Assembly: GCA_002708905.1 (NCBI GenBank) | Contig: PAPM01000027.1 | Location: forward strand, 1 to 64,000 | Direction: 5' to 3' | Length of the DNA stretch: 64,000 nucleotides | From: Pseudomonadales bacterium | GTDB lineage: Bacteria > Pseudomonadota > Gammaproteobacteria > Pseudomonadales > Ketobacteraceae | Shown here: positions 45,468 through 54,427 of the stretch, one piece after another | Position numbering within the stretch: position 1 is the stretch's first letter | Layout: every line of letters begins with the position of its first letter | Notes under the pieces: generated by a model | The model's database searches: none | What the model saw: the letters and a program-made list of their open reading frames with translations, nothing else | What the model was told of the DNA's origin: nothing | Position numbers and translations under genes: made by a program

Positions 45468-46232
45468 ATGCCTTATGCAAGAAACAATGATGTCAGTATT
45501 TATTACGAAACCATCGGCAGGGGAGCGCCGCTGGTAATGTATCACGGCTTGGGCGATTCCGGTCGCGGCTGGTACGAACTGGGTTATGTGGACGCACTGA
45601 CCAAGAGTCGGCAACTGGTGTTGATGGATGGACGGGGCCATGGCCGAAGCAGTAAGCCGGCGGAGCCATCCCAATATGCGGTTGAACACTGTGTGCAGGA
45701 TGTGTTGGCGGTGGCAGATGATCTGGGTTTGCGCTTTTTTGATTATCTCGGCTGTTCGATGGGCGGTTGGGTCGGCTATGGGCTGGCTCGTTACGCGCCT
45801 CAGCGATTGAGTGCGCTGATCATTAACGGCGCCCACGCCTTTGCCCAATCCCTGGCGCCATTGCGTGGCTTACTGGCTGGCGACCTGGATGGTTGGATCA
45901 GTTTTATTCACTACCACGCGGGGCTTACCACAGCACAAGTACAGCAGCTCTATGGGAACGATCTTCACGCTTTACAGGCACTGGTGGCGAACGATCGCCC
46001 GGATCTGTCGTCTTCCCTCTTCAGCCTGGAATGTCCCTGCCTGTTTATGGCGGGCAGTGAAGATCCTTTGGCGCCCCTTGTGAAGAGAACCGCGGAACGG
46101 GTTCCGTACAGCGAATATATCGAACTGAAAGGGCTGAATCATTTTTCAGCCATCACCCGAAGTTCCCAGGCATTGGCGGCAATCGATCGATTTCTTTGTC
46201 CCAGCATGACTCTGGCACTGCAAGCAACATGA
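45468..46232 (+). CDS. Alpha/beta-hydrolase
   Basis: A 254-aa cytosolic hydrolase. The nucleophile elbow is GCSMGG, the acid is likely Asp in GSEDP, and the His in GLNHFS. GAGGAAAGG precedes ATG 45468. The oxyanion segment MYHGLGDSG is normal. It probably cleaves an ester or lactone. It lies 26 bp before an MddA-like gene and is likely cotranscribed with it. Confidence 0.88.
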   Translation: MPYARNNDVSIYYETIGRGAPLVMYHGLGDSGRGWYELGYVDALTKSRQLVLMDGRGHGRSSKPAEPSQYAVEHCVQDVLAVADDLGLRFFDYLGCSMGGWVGYGLARYAPQRLSALIINGAHAFAQSLAPLRGLLAGDLDGWISFIHYHAGLTTAQVQQLYGNDLHALQALVANDRPDLSSSLFSLECPCLFMAGSEDPLAPLVKRTAERVPYSEYIELKGLNHFSAITRSSQALAAIDRFLCPSMTLALQAT

Positions 46233-46258
46233 CAAGCAACATGAAAAGGAGCGTAACC

Positions 46259-47026
46259 ATGAAAAAACTTACTCTGTTGGCCTTTGGCCTGTTCAGTTAT
46301 TTATTATTTCTGTTTTGTACCCTGTACACCATGGGCTTTCTTAATAACCGTTGGGTTTCAACGGGAGTGGATCAAGGGGAAAGTACCACTTTTGGTGTGG
46401 CTCTGTTGATCAATGTGGGATTGGTTTCGCTGTTTGGTTTTTGCCATAGCCTGTTCGCCCGGAAATCCATAAAGCAACGCCTGCAATGGCTGTTGCCCGA
46501 GGCGTCCATTCGCAGTCTTTATGTATTTCAATCCAGCGCCATATTGATCGGCGTTTGTATCGCATGGCAGGCGATGCCCACCAGCCTGTGGCATTTCGAC
46601 AACCCGATGCTTGCCGGATTGATCTATGGCTTACAGGGGCTGGGATGGGCGTTGGTTGTGTGGGCCACATTTGCCATTAATCATTTCGAACTCACCGGGT
46701 TGCAACAGGTATATCATCACCTGATGGATCAGGATGAGCCTGAGCCCCGGTTTGTGACCCCGCTGTTGTACCGAATCGTGCGCCACCCCATGCAAAGCGG
46801 CATTCTCCTGGCGTTCTGGTGTACACCGCACATGACGTTAGGCCATATGGTGTTCGCGCTTACCATGACGATTTATATTCTGGTGGGTATTCGGTTTGAA
46901 GAACGCAGTTTGCTGGAAAGCTTCGGTGATGATTATCGACGTTACCAGCAGCAGGTGCCGATGCTGATACCATCGTTACGGCATTTAAAACTGGTTCGCA
47001 CCGGCGCGCTGAGTGGAGCTAAGTAA
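46259..47026 (+). CDS. mddA: MddA-like methanethiol S-methyltransferase
   Basis: A 255-aa membrane protein with about five to six hydrophobic segments. AAGGAG precedes ATG 46259. The C-terminal half TPLLYRIVRHPMQSGILL, TLGHMVFALTMTIYIL, RFEERSLLESFGDDY is very similar in pattern to MddA, the membrane methyltransferase that makes dimethyl sulfide from methanethiol. The related NnrU and isoprenylcysteine methyltransferase families are alternatives. Its end overlaps the convergent regulator by 8 bp. Confidence 0.82.
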   Translation: MKKLTLLAFGLFSYLLFLFCTLYTMGFLNNRWVSTGVDQGESTTFGVALLINVGLVSLFGFCHSLFARKSIKQRLQWLLPEASIRSLYVFQSSAILIGVCIAWQAMPTSLWHFDNPMLAGLIYGLQGLGWALVVWATFAINHFELTGLQQVYHHLMDQDEPEPRFVTPLLYRIVRHPMQSGILLAFWCTPHMTLGHMVFALTMTIYILVGIRFEERSLLESFGDDYRRYQQQVPMLIPSLRHLKLVRTGALSGAK

Positions 47027-48086
47027 TCAGTCCCATTTTGCGTGCGATGGCAATGGCTTCGGTTCGGTTTTTAGCATGCAGTTTACCGTAGATGGAACTG
47101 CTGTAGGTTTTCACCGTACCGGTTGAAAGATGCAATTCTTCGGCAATCTGTTGGTTGGTGTAGCCCAGTTTCGCGAGTTTTAGCACATCCAGTTCCCGCT
47201 TTGACAAGGCTTCTGCCTTCAGAGAGTTGCCTTGTTCAAGTACGTCAGAGGAATCACTTTGCAGCAAGAAGTGGTGAACGGATTGCAAAATCTCTTCCGG
47301 ATTTTCCGTCCACCACCAATGATCAATTCCGTCTAATGCTACCAGTTGACTGTCGGCAATCTGTTGAGCCATCAGGCGGCCACCTTCAAAGGGTACCGCC
47401 TGATCCAGCTTGCGGTGCAGAATCAGAGTAGGTGCGCGTACATGGGATAAGGCCGGGCGCACATCAATGTCCTGCATGGCATCCAGGGTTGTGCGCAGAC
47501 TGCCGGGGCTGGTGGCCATTCGCAGGGCTCGCGCCCACCAATGCCGAAAGGCGCTGTTATCCAGTTGACTGGGGGCAAATTTATCCAGAGATACCGGGCC
47601 ACCCCACTGTTCGATCATCTGATCCAGCCAAAGCTTGTACTGGTTTTTCGACAACGCCCACGGATAATCGAAACTGCGACTCCATTTCGGCATGGTGCCG
47701 TAGAGAATCAGCTTGTCCACCTTTTGCGGATAGGTGGCGGCAAACAGGACGGTTGCAGGGCCACCTTCTGACACCCCCAACAGGGAAACCCGGTCGCAGG
47801 ATAACGCCGACAGTATGGTGGAAATGTCTTCCAGCGTATCTTCAATTTGCTGCTCGGAGCTGATGCGCTCCGACAGGCCCACGCCCCGTTTATCAAACAG
47901 TACCACCCGGTAGTGGCGGGCCAGTTCGGTTAAAAACCAATTTAATTTGGGTTCTTCCCAGATACATTCCAGGTGCGAGACGAAGCCGTTCACGAACAAT
48001 AGTGTGCGCTCACCCTGCCCCAATACCTGATAGGCAAGTAGAATATCGCCGGCATTGGCGTATTGGATTTCTGGAATGGAATTCAT
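47019..48086 (-). CDS. Alpha/beta-hydrolase fused to LuxR-type HTH regulator
   Basis: A 355-aa fusion. Residues about 10-270 form an alpha/beta-hydrolase with nucleophile GVSEGG, possible acid Asp in HRKLDQA and His in GIDHWWW, so the triad looks intact. Residues about 290-355 are a LuxR/GerE DNA-binding domain (SKRELDVLKLAKLGYTNQQIAEELHLSTGT split over the helix-turn-helix). It may hydrolyse or bind a small ligand and control a neighbouring gene. It is divergent from a second hydrolase gene across a 145-bp gap holding a 14-bp palindrome. Confidence 0.9.
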   Translation of the reverse strand: MNSIPEIQYANAGDILLAYQVLGQGERTLLFVNGFVSHLECIWEEPKLNWFLTELARHYRVVLFDKRGVGLSERISSEQQIEDTLEDISTILSALSCDRVSLLGVSEGGPATVLFAATYPQKVDKLILYGTMPKWSRSFDYPWALSKNQYKLWLDQMIEQWGGPVSLDKFAPSQLDNSAFRHWWARALRMATSPGSLRTTLDAMQDIDVRPALSHVRAPTLILHRKLDQAVPFEGGRLMAQQIADSQLVALDGIDHWWWTENPEEILQSVHHFLLQSDSSDVLEQGNSLKAEALSKRELDVLKLAKLGYTNQQIAEELHLSTGTVKTYSSSIYGKLHAKNRTEAIAIARKMGLIT

Positions 48087-48147
48087 ATCATCAATGGGAC
48101 ATCATTACCTGATCAGATTAAATCACATCTGACTATCAATAAGAAAA

Positions 48148-48161
48148 CGTAAATATTTACG
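48148..48161. promoter_or_regulatory. Perfect 14-bp palindrome in divergent promoter region
   Basis: CGTAAATATTTACG is fully self-complementary. It lies 62 bp upstream of the hydrolase-LuxR start and 71 bp upstream of the hydrolase at 48232. It is a candidate operator for the regulator encoded on its left. Confidence 0.5.
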
Positions 48162-48231
48162 GTATTGCCGCCTATCACAAGGCCATTCAGTGGATAGATC
48201 AAGACAGCAAAGACCAAGACAGGACAAACCA

Positions 48232-49068
48232 ATGCAGGAGCGACATCTAAAAGGCAGAGGCATTCCGGTTCATTTTTTTGAAGAGACTGTGCCGCAAGGA
48301 GAAGCTGTAAAGGGCATCCTGGTGTTTAATCCGGCAATGGGCACCAAAGCCAAGTTTTACGCGCCACTGGCCCAGGCCTTTGCCGAACAGGGTTACCATG
48401 TCATGGTGCATGAACTGCGCGGTAATGGTATCAGCCCCCTGCGGGCATCACGACGTTGCGATTTTGGCTATGGGGATCTGCTGCAGGATCTGCATTACCT
48501 GATCCACGATGTGAAAAGTCGATTTGGTGATTTACCCGTCATTCTCGGTGGCCACAGTTTAGGTGGTCAGTTATCCCTGCTTTATGCGGTGCAGCATCCG
48601 GAGAATATCGCCCAGATTTTACTGATCGCCTGTGGCACCCCCCATTGGAGCGGCTTTCGGGGTGGTATGCGCTGGTTGCTGAAGACGCTGCCGTATCTGT
48701 TCACCAGCAGTGCGGCATTGATGGGTTATTTTCCCGGTGATCGTTGGGGGTTTGGGGGTGTGCAGGGCAAAACCCTGATCAATGAGTGGGGGCACTTGGC
48801 GAAAACCAATCAATTCCGGGTAACAGGGGATGATCGCCAATATGAGACGGAATTGGCCGCTATCCCGATCCCAATCAAGGCATTTTGCTTCACCAGCGAT
48901 TCTTTTGCGCCGAAACAGGCGGTGAATAAAATTCTGGAAAAACTGCCGCAGGAGAAAGTGAACTTTCACTGTCTGGGCAACCAGGAGATCGGTTTTAATG
49001 CCGATCATCTCAACTGGGTAAAACACGCCGAAGAGTTGATGCCAAATTTCCTTGAGGCATTGAGCTAA
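48232..49068 (+). CDS. Alpha/beta-hydrolase (serine-aminopeptidase-type fold)
   Basis: A 278-aa hydrolase of the S33-like/monoacylglycerol-lipase group. The nucleophile elbow is GGHSLGG, preceded by HELRGNGIS; a terminal His is in NADHLNW. The C-terminal acid is not clear. AGGA lies before ATG 48232; a GTG at 48190 is less likely. It is divergent from the hydrolase-LuxR regulator and may be its target. Substrate unknown. Confidence 0.85.
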   Translation: MQERHLKGRGIPVHFFEETVPQGEAVKGILVFNPAMGTKAKFYAPLAQAFAEQGYHVMVHELRGNGISPLRASRRCDFGYGDLLQDLHYLIHDVKSRFGDLPVILGGHSLGGQLSLLYAVQHPENIAQILLIACGTPHWSGFRGGMRWLLKTLPYLFTSSAALMGYFPGDRWGFGGVQGKTLINEWGHLAKTNQFRVTGDDRQYETELAAIPIPIKAFCFTSDSFAPKQAVNKILEKLPQEKVNFHCLGNQEIGFNADHLNWVKHAEELMPNFLEALS

Positions 49069-49156
49069 CAAAAAGTTCATATAGTCTTCATTCCCTGTTC
49101 ATCCCCAACGCAAACACTCCTGGGTTCATTCCAAAATCAATAACAGGGTGAACACC

Positions 49157-51733
49157 ATGGATTTGTTTAAACGCCATTTGAGCACGGTACTGGCGGGATT
49201 GTGTGTGGCCGGTAACGGGCTGTGTGCCACGGATCTGATGATTTCCGAGTACATTGAGGGTTCCAGTAACAACAAGGCAGTGGAACTGTATAACGGGACT
49301 GACCACGCCATCGACCTGGCGGCCTACGAACTGGCGGTGTATTTCAATGGCTCCGCCAGCGCCGGGCTGACGCTCAACCTGACCGGCAGCGTGAACCCCG
49401 GTGAGGTGTATGTGGTGGCGCACAGCAGCGCCTCGGAACCAGTGTTGGCGCAGGCGGATTTCACCACCGGCGCCGGTTTGTTCAATGGCGATGATGCCGT
49501 GGTATTGATGAACGGTGGCGTGGTAATCGACTCCCTGGGGCAGGTGGGATTTGATCCCGGCAGTGAGTGGGGCAGCGGTGACACCAGCACCCAGAACAAT
49601 ACCCTGCGTCGCCTCACCAGCGTGGATGTTGGTGATACTGATCCTGCGGATGTGTTCGATCCTGCTTTGCAGTGGGCCGGTTTTGCCAACGACAGCTTTG
49701 ACGACCTGGGCCAATACAGCGCGAATGGCGGTGGTGAAGAACCTGCAGTGGAAATCGGGCAATGCGGGGACAGCGCTACGTTGATCAGCCAGATTCAGGG
49801 CAGTGGTGATGCGTCGCCGCTGGACGGTCAGACGCTGGTGGTGGAAGCGGTGGTCACGGGCCTGCGCAACAACGGCTTTTTCCTGCAGGAAGAAACGGCG
49901 GACCAGGATGCCGATGCGGCAACCTCGGAAGGGTTGTTCGTGTTCTCCTATGAAGACGTTACCGTCGGAACGACTCTGCGGGTGATGGGTACCGTGGATG
50001 AATACTATGACCTGACGGAACTCACCAATGTAACCGCTCTGCTGGACTGTGGTGGCAATACCCGTCTGACACCGGTTGAATTTACACTTCCCGTTGCTGC
50101 GAATACTGTGCCTGAGGCCTATTTTGAAGCCCATGAAGGCATGCTGGTAGCGGTGAATGATCTACTGGTCACGGACATCAATGACCTCTGGCGCTACGGT
50201 GAGATCGGTCTCAGCAATGCCTTGAAGCGTGCCCCCACCGATGTGTTTGCGCCGGGCACTGCGGAATACCTTGCCCTGGTGCAGGCCAATACGGAAAACC
50301 TTATCTATGTGGAGGACAGCACCAGCAGCCAGTATCCGGATCAACTCAGTTTCTTCCCCCAATTCAGTTACGCCACGCCTATTCGTGTCAGTGATCGGGT
50401 CTCCGCAACCGGGCCGCTGAATTATGCGTTCGGCAGCTATCGCATCAATCCGCAGGAGAGCATTCAGGTCAGCACGGACCGACCGGCAACACCTCAATTG
50501 CAACCGGGCAACCTGACCCTGGCCAGCTTCAACGTGCTCAACTATTTTAATGGTCAGTTCAATGGCACCGATGATGGCAACGGCGGCGTAACCTTTGATT
50601 ATCCGCAAAACCGTGGTGCTGAAAATCAAGAGGAATTCGATCTACAGCAGGCCCGGATTGTCAGTGCCATTCTGGCTATGGATGCGGATGTGATCGGTTT
50701 GATGGAAATTGAAAACGACGGCTTCGCGGAAGACAGCGCTATTGCCAGCCTGGTGAATGCGCTGAACGCGACCCAGTCCAAGGACGATCACTATGCGTTT
50801 GTGGCCACGGCCGATGCTACGCCGGTGGGCAGCGATGCCATCGCCGTGGGATTGCTCTATCGACCCGCTGTGGTGAAACCCCAAGGTGCTGCACTCACCA
50901 TTCCCATGCCCGTTCAAACCCTGGATGATGGTTCACTGGTGCAGATGCGCACGGCCCTGCTGCAGACTTTCCGTCACCGTGACAGCCACCAGTCCTTCGC
51001 CGTGGTGGTGAATCATTTTAAATCCAAGGGCTCCGGTTGTTGGGAAGACGCGAACCTGAAAGACGTGATCACCACCGCCCAAAGCAGTTGTAATGCCTTG
51101 CGGGTTTCCGCTGCAGTGACCCTGGCCCAGGCCCTGGAGAATGCCGATTTGCCCGAGCGGGTGATGATCATGGGGGATCTCAATGCCTACACGGCCGAAG
51201 ATCCCATCGCTGTACTCACCGGTTATGATCCGGAGCAGCGCGGCTACCAGATCATGACTGCGGTGAACACAGCTGCCGATAATGGTGAGTCCGTGGTGGC
51301 CCCCACGTTTGATTATCAGAATGTAGCCGCCACCTTTGATCCCGATGGTTTTTCCTACTGGTTCTACCGGACCGGTGAAGTGGGCAGCCTGGATCATATT
51401 CTGGTGAACGACGAATTCCACAGCGATATTGTGGATGCTACCCACTGGCACATCAATGCGGTGGAAGCCTACCAGCTGCAATACGATCAGGCGCTCACCT
51501 ACTATCCGGATGAAGACGGTTATGCCTTCACCGATGTGGGCCCCTATCGCAGTTCCGATCACGATCCGTTTTTGGTGTCCATGCTGTTGCAACGCTCGGG
51601 CCCGACCCTGGAAGGTATCTTCATCATCGCCCGTCACCTGTGGCAAACCGCCGAAGGGGATCTGGCTCCGTGGGACTTCGATGATGACGGCCGCATTACC
51701 GTGCGGGATCTGTTGGCCTATCTCGGTATGTAA
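49157..51733 (+). CDS. ExeM-like extracellular nuclease
   Basis: An 858-aa exported protein. Signal peptide about 1-24. A lamin-tail domain (about 25-165: LMISEYIEGSSNNKAVELYN) is followed by an OB-fold-like region (about 200-420) and an endonuclease/exonuclease/phosphatase domain (about 450-820) with LMEIEND, NHFKSKGSG, MGDLNAY, SLDHILVN and SSDHDPF. The C-terminus ends with an EF-hand/dockerin-like DFDDDGRITVRDLLAYLG. ExeM-type enzymes degrade extracellular DNA in marine gammaproteobacteria. ATG 49157 has AGGGTG upstream; a GTG lies three codons earlier. Confidence 0.88.
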   Translation: MDLFKRHLSTVLAGLCVAGNGLCATDLMISEYIEGSSNNKAVELYNGTDHAIDLAAYELAVYFNGSASAGLTLNLTGSVNPGEVYVVAHSSASEPVLAQADFTTGAGLFNGDDAVVLMNGGVVIDSLGQVGFDPGSEWGSGDTSTQNNTLRRLTSVDVGDTDPADVFDPALQWAGFANDSFDDLGQYSANGGGEEPAVEIGQCGDSATLISQIQGSGDASPLDGQTLVVEAVVTGLRNNGFFLQEETADQDADAATSEGLFVFSYEDVTVGTTLRVMGTVDEYYDLTELTNVTALLDCGGNTRLTPVEFTLPVAANTVPEAYFEAHEGMLVAVNDLLVTDINDLWRYGEIGLSNALKRAPTDVFAPGTAEYLALVQANTENLIYVEDSTSSQYPDQLSFFPQFSYATPIRVSDRVSATGPLNYAFGSYRINPQESIQVSTDRPATPQLQPGNLTLASFNVLNYFNGQFNGTDDGNGGVTFDYPQNRGAENQEEFDLQQARIVSAILAMDADVIGLMEIENDGFAEDSAIASLVNALNATQSKDDHYAFVATADATPVGSDAIAVGLLYRPAVVKPQGAALTIPMPVQTLDDGSLVQMRTALLQTFRHRDSHQSFAVVVNHFKSKGSGCWEDANLKDVITTAQSSCNALRVSAAVTLAQALENADLPERVMIMGDLNAYTAEDPIAVLTGYDPEQRGYQIMTAVNTAADNGESVVAPTFDYQNVAATFDPDGFSYWFYRTGEVGSLDHILVNDEFHSDIVDATHWHINAVEAYQLQYDQALTYYPDEDGYAFTDVGPYRSSDHDPFLVSMLLQRSGPTLEGIFIIARHLWQTAEGDLAPWDFDDDGRITVRDLLAYLGM

Positions 51734-51754
51734 CCCGTTCCAGCATGATATACT

Positions 51755-51787
51755 GCTCGGCCTGTGTTCCACGTAGTCAGGCCGAGC
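51755..51787 (+). repeat. 10-bp-arm hairpin just before znuA start
   Basis: GCTCGGCCTG (51755-51764) pairs with CAGGCCGAGC (51778-51787) around a 13-nt loop. It ends 2 bp before ATG 51790 and covers the place where a ribosome site should be. No T run follows. It could end the ExeM transcript or limit znuA translation. Confidence 0.6.
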
Positions 51788-51789
51788 CC

Positions 51790-52695
51790 ATGTTGTACCG
51801 ACTTCTCCCCATCCTGTTGTTGTTCATTTCTTTTCAGTTGCCTGCGCAAACGCTGCAGGTGGTGGTCTCCGTGCGTCCGGTGGCGCTGCTGGTGCAGGAG
51901 CTGACCCGGGATATGCCGGTAAGCGTACAAACCCTGTTGCCGGAAGGTGCCACCCCCCACGACTATGCCCTCAAACCCAGCGACATCAAAGCCATCGCCA
52001 CGGCGGACCTGGTGGTGTGGATGGGTCCAGCCAACGAACCCTACCTGAAAGGGGCCGTGGCCAGGGCGAAAAACACCGTGGACTGGAGTGCCCAACCCGA
52101 GCTGATTCGCCTGCCCCTGCGGGCGGCCATGCACGAGGAGCATCACGATCACAGCGATCACGCCGGACATGATCATGAAGCCGCCGGTTATGACCTGCAT
52201 TTCTGGATGAGCATGGATAATGCGTTGATCTTGGCGAATGCGTTGGTGCCGGTTTTCGCAGCGTTATTGCCGGAACACACCGCAGCATTGGCCAGCAACC
52301 AGGCTGACCTCAAACGACGTCTGCAGCAGCAGCGCCTGCAAACCCGTGGCTTGCTGGCCCAGTCCAAAGGCGCATTCCTGTTGTCCCACGATGCCTATCA
52401 TTATCTGGAAGAGGATCTGGATACCTTCTCCGACGGTGCCATCACCCTGGATCCGGAAATCAAGCCCGGTATCAAGCATCTCATGGCTATCAAGAAACGG
52501 GTGCAAGAGCATAATATCGGTTGTGTGCTCACCGACCCCAGCGTCTCCAGCGCCCTGCTGGACAAAGTGGATCGCGATCCGCCCCTGACCCGGGTTTCCA
52601 TTGATCCCCTGGCCTGGGATTACAAAGGTGAGAAGTATTCGGAGTGGTTGTCCAGCGCCTACGTGAAAATGGTGGTCTGTTCCACCGCACCATAA
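51790..52695 (+). CDS. znuA: Zinc ABC transporter substrate-binding protein ZnuA
   Basis: A 301-aa periplasmic protein. Signal peptide about 1-20. The zinc ligand motif TPHDYALKPSD, a His-rich acidic loop (HEEHHDHSDHAGHDHE), the His in DLHFWMS and SHDAYHYLE all fit ZnuA. It lies 7 kb from znuCB on the opposite strand. A hairpin sits directly before its start. Its last 37 bp overlap the convergent LysR gene. Confidence 0.94.
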   Translation: MLYRLLPILLLFISFQLPAQTLQVVVSVRPVALLVQELTRDMPVSVQTLLPEGATPHDYALKPSDIKAIATADLVVWMGPANEPYLKGAVARAKNTVDWSAQPELIRLPLRAAMHEEHHDHSDHAGHDHEAAGYDLHFWMSMDNALILANALVPVFAALLPEHTAALASNQADLKRRLQQQRLQTRGLLAQSKGAFLLSHDAYHYLEEDLDTFSDGAITLDPEIKPGIKHLMAIKKRVQEHNIGCVLTDPSVSSALLDKVDRDPPLTRVSIDPLAWDYKGEKYSEWLSSAYVKMVVCSTAP

Positions 52696-53588
52696 TTCTG
52701 CAACACCGGATCCTGGCGTAACTGCTCGCTGATGAATTGCTTGAACAGCAGCAGCCGTTTGCAGCCTCGCAGGTCCGGATGCATCAGCACCCAAATATCA
52801 CTTTTGAATTCGGCCGGCAGGCTGAACAAGCGGGTGAGTTGTGGTTTGAACTGATCATCCGGCAGCAATGCGATGCCGGCTCCGTTTACCGCCAGGGCCG
52901 ACATGGCCATCAGGTCATTGCAGCGTGCCACGACCTTGCTGTGCCGCCCCTTGCCCTGATGCACTTGGGCATCCGCCCATTGAAACGCCCTGATGTGCTG
53001 GAGATTCGGTTCCGCCAGAATCAGTTGTTGATGTTCAAGGCCCGTGACCGAGCCACCTTGCCGGGCGATATAGTCCGGACTGGCATAAGCCGCCCAGCCC
53101 AAACTCAGCAGTTTTTGTCCTACCCAATGTTCCGGCGGTGTGTGGGTTGCCCGAATCGCCAGGTCCGCCTCCCGTCGGGATAAATTCAGATCGGCGTTAC
53201 TGGCAATCAGATGAATGCGGATGTCCGGATACAGTGCCTGGAACTGTGCAATCAGTGGTGGCAGGTAATGGTAGGCGAAGTTGTGAGGGGCGGTGACCTG
53301 AATCGCGCCTTTCAATTCATCGTTGTGGTTGTCCAACATCCGTTGCAGATCATCCACAGTGGCGGCGACCTGATCACTGTAGCGCAGCATTTCTTCACCC
53401 AGATCGGTCAGGCGGTAGCCTTCCTGCAGCCGGTCAAACAGCCGCACACCCAGGGTTTCCTCCAGCTGATTGATACGGCGGAACACAGTGGAGTGGGTCA
53501 CCCCCAGTGCCTGGGCCGCTTTCGCCAGTGAACCTTCGCGGGCCACCGCGTTGAAGTAATGCAGGTCATTCCAGTCGAGATCTTTCAT
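52659..53588 (-). CDS. LysR-family transcriptional regulator
   Basis: A 309-aa regulator. The N-terminal winged HTH (LAKAAQALGVTHSTVFRRI) is followed by a periplasmic-binding-type ligand domain (about 90-295). ATG 53588 fits the family start (MKDLDWNDLHYF); the upstream TTG-type start adds only basic residues. It is divergent from a glutathione S-transferase gene, its likely target. Its 3' end overlaps znuA by 37 bp. Confidence 0.93.
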   Translation of the reverse strand: MKDLDWNDLHYFNAVAREGSLAKAAQALGVTHSTVFRRINQLEETLGVRLFDRLQEGYRLTDLGEEMLRYSDQVAATVDDLQRMLDNHNDELKGAIQVTAPHNFAYHYLPPLIAQFQALYPDIRIHLIASNADLNLSRREADLAIRATHTPPEHWVGQKLLSLGWAAYASPDYIARQGGSVTGLEHQQLILAEPNLQHIRAFQWADAQVHQGKGRHSKVVARCNDLMAMSALAVNGAGIALLPDDQFKPQLTRLFSLPAEFKSDIWVLMHPDLRGCKRLLLFKQFISEQLRQDPVLQNYGAVEQTTIFT

Positions 53589-53731
53589 AACCGCAGTGTA
53601 CTCCCTTTTACGTTTTCTGCGGCCTGTGCAGGATTGCAAAGGCCGTTTGCAGAAATTGATCTATCCCCGTGGCGTGGCGCCACCTAAGGTAACCCTCACA
53701 ACCTGAGTTTTCCTGTTGGAGGAGGCGTGAC

Positions 53732-54427
53732 ATGGAGCATCACATGCAATATCCCGATCTTACCCTGATCAGTCATCATCTTTGCCCGTTTGTGCAGCGC
53801 TCTGTTATTGTACTGCTGGAGAAGAACATACCACACCAGCGTCGCTATATTGATCTGGCAGCCAAACCGGATTGGTTTCTGCGCCTTTCACCCACGGGCA
53901 AAGTGCCCATTCTGCTGGTGGATGACAAGGACGTGCTGTTTGAATCCGCCGTCATCTGTGAGTACCTCAATGATATTACGCCGGGGGATTTGCACGCGAG
54001 CGATCCGTTGACCAAGGCACGTCATCGCGCCTGGATTGAATTCGGCTCCGGTTTGCTGATGGATATTGCCGGCCTCTACAGTGCCGCGGACCGGAGCACC
54101 TTTATGCAAAAAATGGAAGTGCTCGCACAAAAGTGGCAACAGCTGGAACCGCAGGTGCAAGGGCCCTGTTTCAATGGGGCGGAATTCAATATGGTGGATG
54201 CTGCCTATGCCCCCATTTTCCGCTATTTCGATGTGCTGGATGCGTATTTGCCCCGGGACCTGTTTGCGGATCTGCCCGGCGTACGGCAATGGCGTTTGGC
54301 GTTGTCACAGCGTCCCAGTGCCCGCAGTGCAGTCAGCCCGGATTATCCGGATCGCCTGCGTCAGTTCCTGATCAACCGTGACCGTTACTTGAGTTCTCTG
54401 CTGGCTGCGGATGTGTGCGCCGATTGA
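53732..54427 (+). CDS. Glutathione S-transferase, CPF-type
   Basis: A 231-aa cytosolic GST. The thioredoxin-fold N-domain has the active-site motif HHLCPFVQR, like omega- and DHAR-type enzymes that use a Cys, and GKVPILL followed by FESAVICEYL for glutathione binding. The helical C-domain follows. GGAGGAGG precedes ATG 53732. It is divergent from the LysR regulator, and its end overlaps the convergent YafY-type gene by 43 bp. Confidence 0.92.
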   Translation: MEHHMQYPDLTLISHHLCPFVQRSVIVLLEKNIPHQRRYIDLAAKPDWFLRLSPTGKVPILLVDDKDVLFESAVICEYLNDITPGDLHASDPLTKARHRAWIEFGSGLLMDIAGLYSAADRSTFMQKMEVLAQKWQQLEPQVQGPCFNGAEFNMVDAAYAPIFRYFDVLDAYLPRDLFADLPGVRQWRLALSQRPSARSAVSPDYPDRLRQFLINRDRYLSSLLAADVCAD

